Source: Gnetum montanum
Lineage: Eukaryota; Streptophyta; Gnetopsida; Gnetales; Gnetaceae
Reading direction: 5' to 3'
DNA: 64,000 nucleotides
Assembly (NCBI GenBank): GCA_015680685.1
Contig: MNCI01037673.1
Span: forward strand, 1,071,911 to 1,135,910
The notes under the pieces were generated by a model that did not search any database, had not been told where the DNA came from, and saw nothing but the letters and a program-made list of their open reading frames with translations. Shown here one piece after another: positions 58,079 through 64,000 of the stretch; position 1 is the stretch's first letter, and the number at the start of each line of letters is the position of its first letter. Position numbers and translations under genes: made by a program.

Positions 58079-61000
58079 TCAACATGTAGAATGTGCCTCT
58101 GCTATTGCCTCTTGCTGCTTGGCTTGCATGGCCAGTGTAAACATGTAAGGCTTCCAACAGGTTTCACACAAATTTAACCCACAAAGACTACAACCAAACA
58201 CCTTATCCTCTCTAGTGTCACAAAAACTGTCACAGACATTACATAGGATTTCACTGAATGTGTCAATTGAAAATGGACGTGGACATATCTGATGCTCAGA
58301 ATGGAGTGGATGACCATCTATTGAATCCACAAAAAAGGTTTTTATAAAAGCATTGCATTTCCCCTTTTTCAGACTTTCCATCAACTCTTGTTTGATAACA
58401 GCATCAACACCGTTTTCTTCTTCATTAGGTGCTTCTTTCATAAGCATGGTTATAAGATACTCTGCATATTGGGTGATGATAATTCCATCTTGAACTAGCA
58501 TCAGCCTTGGAACGGTAAAGGGAAATATCCCACCGTGACAGATACGCCACCAAAGGAGTACCATATCACTGTACGAGAGAAATTTCCATGGCACTGTACT
58601 CATACTGCTTGTGTATTTTTGATATGACACATGCTCACCTCGCGATTTAATAGTAAAAGGATAACCTATGTGCGCAACATCAAATTTGTCGTCATGATGT
58701 GTTTGTTGCCACAGCTGCTCCAGTTTTTCTTGCCACAGACTGAGAACCGATTCCAAAGTGTTTGCAAATATAAAAACCAGCTTTCCTTGCAATATACCCT
58801 TGAAAATCTGCATCAAGGCACAAGTCAAACGAAGTAAAATCTTTAGTGGGGCAATAATACACTGAAAGAGTATCAAACAATAAGGTATACAAAGAACATA
58901 TGATATAGATCTGAAAGAAGGAAGATGAAGTTGGTAGGAAGGTTTTGAAATCCTGGAAAGTCTAACCAAAAGTGAAATAACTACAGAAGGAACTTTCAAT
59001 TAAAAACATTGGCTACATTCAGATCTGTGTGCATAGTAGTTGTTCTGTAGATGCTTCCATTATATTAAATCTGGTCATAAAGAAATGGAGATAAAGATGC
59101 TTTCATTATATTAAATCTCGTTTAGCTAGAATGCACATTTTATGTGTCCATGAGGAGACTTGTAATGTTAAATGACATGTATTAAAATAATGAATTAGGG
59201 AACCTCACATGCTATGGATCAAACCGTGTTGACATTTAATATTCACCTTTTCACCCATGAAAAGTAGCCATGGTGGTTTGGTTGAAATGCTAGATGAAAC
59301 TATTGTCTGCACTTGACTGACAAAGTTGCTTCCCGAAGAAATGCCACCCACACCAGCAGTAGACTCTAAAAATAGTGCTGTTTGCAGAAAATCTTCCGAT
59401 GCCTCTCCTTTTTCATCTACATAGTGCAGTGTTGAGTTCGAATAAATGGGAGTATCTGCAGAAGGTGGAACCAACGGTTCAGCAGGTTGTAATAGTGCCC
59501 AGCAGCAGTCTGGCATGTTTTTTATCATCCTTCTGTAACTTCCACAGCCCAATTTCACATCCCTTCCCATATCTTTTGGGTTGAAATGAACAATCCACAC
59601 AATTTTCATGTTCAAGGTTTCTGATAAACGCTTCAATAAAATAAGGTTCCACATATGCAGCGGACTTTCATATATACAAAATTTCTCATTTGATGATAAT
59701 ATGTCTTTGGCCTTAGCCTATCACATCAAAAAAATAACACGTTAAATAAAACTTTTAAGAAAAATGGTCAACTCAGCAAAAAAAAAAAAAAAGGAAAAAG
59801 AAGAAAGAAAAAGCCTTCTAGGAAAAGTGCTTGTAAATGAAATGTGCAATTCATTCTCTCTGATCCTTGAGAAATCAATTGCAACTGAAGATGAATGTAG
59901 TATGATCTGAAATGTCTTACAAAGAAATAATATGCAAGCTATGGATAGTAATGGAGAAAAATGCAAACCTCCTTGCCATTTTTATCTGTAAGTGTGTACA
60001 TATTTTTCTCCATGGCATCTACCAGGAATGTGTTATCAGAGCCATATTTGCTTTTGTATTCCTCAATGTTAGATGATTTCTCTTTTTGGATTAGTTGTCC
60101 GAATGACACCATCTGTCTGTCAAATGAATCATCTTCAGCGTCAGAAGATACATTACCAAGATCATGACCCCCATCGGTTTGCCTTGGAAGTTCAAACCCT
60201 CTCTGATTAAGTACTTTTTCTTCAGCTGGTTTTGCAAATTTCAAAACACTGCTTTCGTCCTTTATCAGATGTGCAACAATGCAAGCAGCTCCATTTGCAA
60301 CTAAATCTGCTTTTCCCCACATATGAAAAAACAGTTGCTGAAGGCACAATCGACGTTTTCTTTCCTGTGTGCGAATAGCCACGGCTCGCGTTGGACATTT
60401 TCCCATGAACTTGAAGATGGATTCATCCATCTTTGCTATAAGTTCTTCTGTTTCAGATTCTGCAAAGCTCTTGAAGAACACTGTCAACATTGTACCATCT
60501 TCAGAATTTAGAAAGGGAAAATCAGTAAAATTAAAGACGTCGGTAATGCAAAGCAATGCCACAGAATTGCAATCCTCTAGTGGCAAAGAATTATGACTCT
60601 TGATTTCTCCATTGCCACTGGGTTCTACAAATGGCCCGTTGAGCAATACTGTTGTTGCAGCCCTTTGCCGTGATCTGGATTCCCACCGCTCGATTGACTG
60701 TCATAACAATTCATGGAACAGTCAAAACATGAAAGAATCCGATTGCATGTAAAAATAAATGAAATGAATTCAACACTGTTCATGGACTTTTACCCATCAA
60801 ACAGAATTGCGGATTTAATACAGCTATATCCTATGCTCTCACCAGCTTGATTTATGTATCGCACAGTATAAATGATCAAGCTCTATGATTTTGTTTCAAC
60901 TACACCGCTCTTGATGAAACCGTGTCTTATAAGTTTCAAACTTTAAATGTCTCTTATATATCAAATGGAAAGATAACCTATTCAATACTTAATACATAAA

Positions 61001-64000
61001 AATGTAAACAGTGAATGCTACCTCAATCACCAGTGATGTAGCGTCAGTGTTGTTCTCGAGGAATTCCCACCGTTGCTTCAAATGTTGGCTGTCTTGAATG
61101 TCGATTACAACACAGAGTGGAAGCTGCAGTATCCAGTCTAACACAGATTCAGGAAGAGATGGACACTGTATGAGGATTATTCTGTAAGTGGAATCCAAGA
61201 TCATATCTTTAGAGAATTCCTCCAGTTTCTTGCATGCCATGACCTCAAGATTTTTCAGTTTATTGGGTGTTTCAAAAACTGGCAAACTTTTGATAGGGAG
61301 ATTTATTAGCACCATAGTCTCCAATGACACAAGATCTCTGAAATTCTTAGGAAGCTCTAACATATTTTTGCATGATTCAATTTTAAGAAATTTCAAAACA
61401 GGCAATGCTTCAAAGTCTGTAGGCAACTCTTTCAAGCTTTCACACACACTTAACACTAGTCCTTCCAGTGAACCCAATTTGCTAAAACTCTTTGGCAGTG
61501 AAGAAAGCCTAACACATTTACTGAGGAAGAGGGTCTTCAAGTTTTTCAGAAGAACAAAGTCATCAGGAAGAGTTTCTATGCTCTTGCATGAAACAATTGC
61601 CATATACTCAAGCGCTTCCATTTTTCCTATATTACAAGGGAGTGATAACAAACTGTCAACTTTTTCAAGTATTAATGATTTTAGAGGAAGCTCTGCAAAG
61701 CTAACAGGGAGTTCTTCCAACTTCAAACAGCCCATCAATACCAAGGAATTTAGAGCTCTTAATTTTCCAAAATTCTGCGGTAGTCTTTTTAAGTTAGTGC
61801 ACCAGCTCAGATCTAAGAACTTCAAGGCTTGTAGATTTTGTATATCTTCACTCAGCTCCTCTAGCTTTGTGCATCCTTCGAGGTCAAGATATTCCAGTTT
61901 AGGAAAGGGACTAAGCTGTAATGACTTGAGCTTTATGCACCACCTCAAATCCAGGTGTTTCAAAGCAGGAAGCACTGCTGTTACTTGAGGCAAAGCTTCA
62001 AACTTACATTTCCTCAATGATAAAGTTATCATATTTTTTAGATTTGCAATCTCAGGCACTCTTTGAAATTTGGACAAGCTTAAATATTTCATATCATCTT
62101 GAAAACTTGTATCTAGTGCTGGATGACAAGTAATACAATGGCTGAGACTGCATATTTGCAATCGAGATTTTCTTACCTTTTTCCAAACATCTGGACCTGC
62201 TTTCAAGAAATAGCTGTCCAAATGTTTGGGTGTAACTGTTACAACTTTCAGATCACGACATTGTAAAATCTGCCAGAAAAAGGATTAGAACTAATAAACT
62301 CATTTCATAATCAAATTATTTTACTATATGCATGAACTGTCAATACAATAATATTAATGTTTATTCTATATAAATGTAGGGACGGCCAAGAGATATGAAA
62401 ACAAATACCTGAGGCACAGTCCTTTCCATGACATCAAGTGATGAGAGATGAAAGCCTCTTAGCTTTGGGAGTTGAGTGCTTTTCTGAAAAGGAGTTCCAT
62501 CCAAATCCCCTAGGCTAAGGAATCGCAGTTCTTTGAAGCTGAACTCCTTTAAATAGGGTTCACGAATGGATACACAACCTCCTATGCTCAAATATCTCAA
62601 GGAATTACTCATGGCCTCTAGTTCAGAAGCTTCCAGGCTTATGAATGATGTTCCGGAGAGGACTAATCCTTTGACCTTTTGCAGATCATTGGATCTAATC
62701 ATGAAGAACTCTTGTTCGTCAATCCTGTTACCTTTGGCTTTTTCCTTGACAATCTTAAGAATTATGTCATGGACTGTTATGTTTCCAAAGTCATCTGTAG
62801 TTATAAGGGACTTCTGTTGCAGCTTATCAAGAATGAAGTCACCAACAATGCAACTCACTTCCATCCAATCCCAGTAATAGTAATATGTACAAATGTCCAA
62901 AAGTGCCTCTTTCCACTCTGGATTAGGCAAATTATCAAAAACAAATACCAAGGCATTGCTGAGGGTCTCATCTCCAAAATCATTTATACTTCCTTTCTGA
63001 AGAACATCAAGTACACTCTCGTAAGCATGCTTTCCTTTTTTTCTTCTCCAATCACACAAGTGGTCCCCAAACAAATTCAACAGCAACGGTACTCCCTTAC
63101 ACTCTTGTGCCACTTTGGTTATGAGCTCATATTCATGAAAATCACTTTTAACTTCTTTCTTATCTCTTGTAATTCGCCATAACAGAATGTCCATAGATGC
63201 ACCAAAGTCAAGTGTCTTCACATCAAATACATCACACATGGCACCCATTACTTTTCCAAAATTACCTTCTCTGCATGTGATGAGAATCCTGACCTTTGTA
63301 TTGTCAAGGCTAGAAGAAGAATTTACATTTGTGTTGTCAGGGCCAGAAGAAGAAGTTACATTTGTGTTCTCAGGACCAGAAGATGAATTTGCACCTAACG
63401 ATTCAGGTAATAACTGGTTGACAAAACTCTTTTCATGCACATTATTAATGAATATGAAGCAATGCTTTCCTTTAATGACATCTGAGAGAATGTCTTTGCC
63501 TTCATCTCCTACACGTTGAGATTTTCCACTCAGGGAGGTAATGATACTTTGCTGAAGCTTCTTAATATCTGCGGTGTCTACAGTGTCCCCTTTTTTCACA
63601 TCCACCCTGCAATATTTGAATTTTGAAGACACTTCTTTGTCCTCTTTGAGGCTATATATAACGGACTGTGCAAGGTGAGTTTTTCCTACACCCCCAAATC
63701 CACACAAAGCCACCGCCACAACAGGATCATCCTCTTTCATCTTCAACAGTTCCTTCACTTTCTCCACTCGGTCATCAATGCCGACTGCATATTTATAAGA
63801 AAAGCCAATAAAAATGCATGTAATAAAAAGTGTTTCCAATAAAAGGGGAAGCAGCAATATCATAAATAACCTGTTTTAAAGTTCCGGGGTTTCTGAGGCC
63901 ACTTTACATCTGAAATTTCAGCACTATTCTTTTCCAAGTGTACCATTGCTTCAGTGGAAGCTGCTGCTGCAAGAGACGAATTTTTTTGTTTTATCTTTTT
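58079..64000 (-). CDS. NLR immune receptor, copy 2 (5' part beyond the window)
   Basis: Tandem paralogue of the gene at 44142-52359, with the same exon plan. Exons within the window (- strand): 64000-63871 (partial exon 4), 63784-62409, 62269-61022, 60697-59969, 59717-59247 and 58807-58079; exons 1-3 lie to the right. Coding indels relative to copy 1 are -1 and -2 codons in exon 5, +2 and +1 in exon 7 and +1 in exon 8, all in frame, so both genes look maintained. It keeps GFGGVGKT, the Asn-Asn kinase-2, the 11-residue x 3 repeat, the LRRs, the thioredoxin-like block and a zinc finger. LRR exons differ at about 37 of some 405 compared residues by hand count, including many solvent-type positions, but one 207-bp stretch is identical. 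Confidence 0.87.
63291..63389 (-). repeat. 33-bp x 3 in-frame repeat inside NB-ARC of copy 2
   Basis: Encodes NSSSGPENTNV, TSSSGPDNTNV and NSSSSLDNTKV; same place and unit number as in copy 1, so the expansion predates the gene duplication. Confidence 0.9.

Noticed and set aside
61188-61988. 266-codon open frame on the + strand
   Set aside because: It is antisense to the LRR exon of NLR copy 2; in copy 1 the frame is much shorter (47488-47997), so it is a shadow of the Leu-rich coding strand.

Overview
This looks like nuclear DNA of a seed plant. The genes have GT-AG introns and match plant-specific or plant-type families (ATG11, the plastid phylloquinone prenyltransferase, a tandem NLR resistance-gene pair). 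About half of the window is decayed LTR-retrotransposon and other repeat sequence. The size and age of the repeats would suit a large-genome plant such as a gymnosperm, but the sequence alone does not prove that.

Layout. 1-2356: 3' end of an LTR retrotransposon whose 3' LTR is split by a nested, inverted solo LTR with an intact 5-bp target duplication. 2357-4100: old repeat-rich DNA with tRNA-like SINE remnants. 4101-11231: upstream region and five coding exons of ATG11 (+ strand, 1121 aa), the autophagy scaffold. 13141-16256: ten-exon gene for 1,4-dihydroxy-2-naphthoate polyprenyltransferase (ABC4/MenA type, 377 aa, + strand), which makes phylloquinone in plastids. 16257-19252: gene-free, with reverse-transcriptase remnants and a perfect 50-bp x 4 tandem repeat. 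19253-22106: three-exon QCR9 gene (mitochondrial complex III, 69 aa, - strand) with a 2.5-kb first intron. 22107-25480: repeats, a 31-base poly-C run and an N.

25480-42115: a stack of Ty3/gypsy elements. A truncated LTR abuts a full 931-bp LTR, which opens an Athila-like element with a tRNA-Asp-type primer site, decayed gag, protease, RT, RNase H and integrase, and a long coiled-coil-rich third ORF. Its second 931-bp LTR runs directly into the primer site and gag of a second, truncated element.

42115-64000: a tandem duplication, about 14 kb apart, of a large NLR immune-receptor gene on the - strand. Copy 1 (44142-52359) splices cleanly into nine exons encoding 1772 aa. Copy 2 (58079 to beyond the right edge) keeps the same exons, and every coding indel is a multiple of three. 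The architecture is unusual: an N-terminal acylation signature (MGNVPSCC), a helical N-domain that is not recognisably TIR or RPW8, an NB-ARC with a degenerate kinase-2 motif and an inserted 11-residue x 3 repeat, about 13 LRRs, then a roughly 640-residue C-terminal extension. That extension ends in a thioredoxin-like fold resembling nucleoredoxin/sieve-element-occlusion proteins, followed by a ZZ/DC1-like zinc finger. This is the best candidate for an undescribed system. The three housekeeping genes show no functional link to the NLR pair or to each other beyond adjacency.
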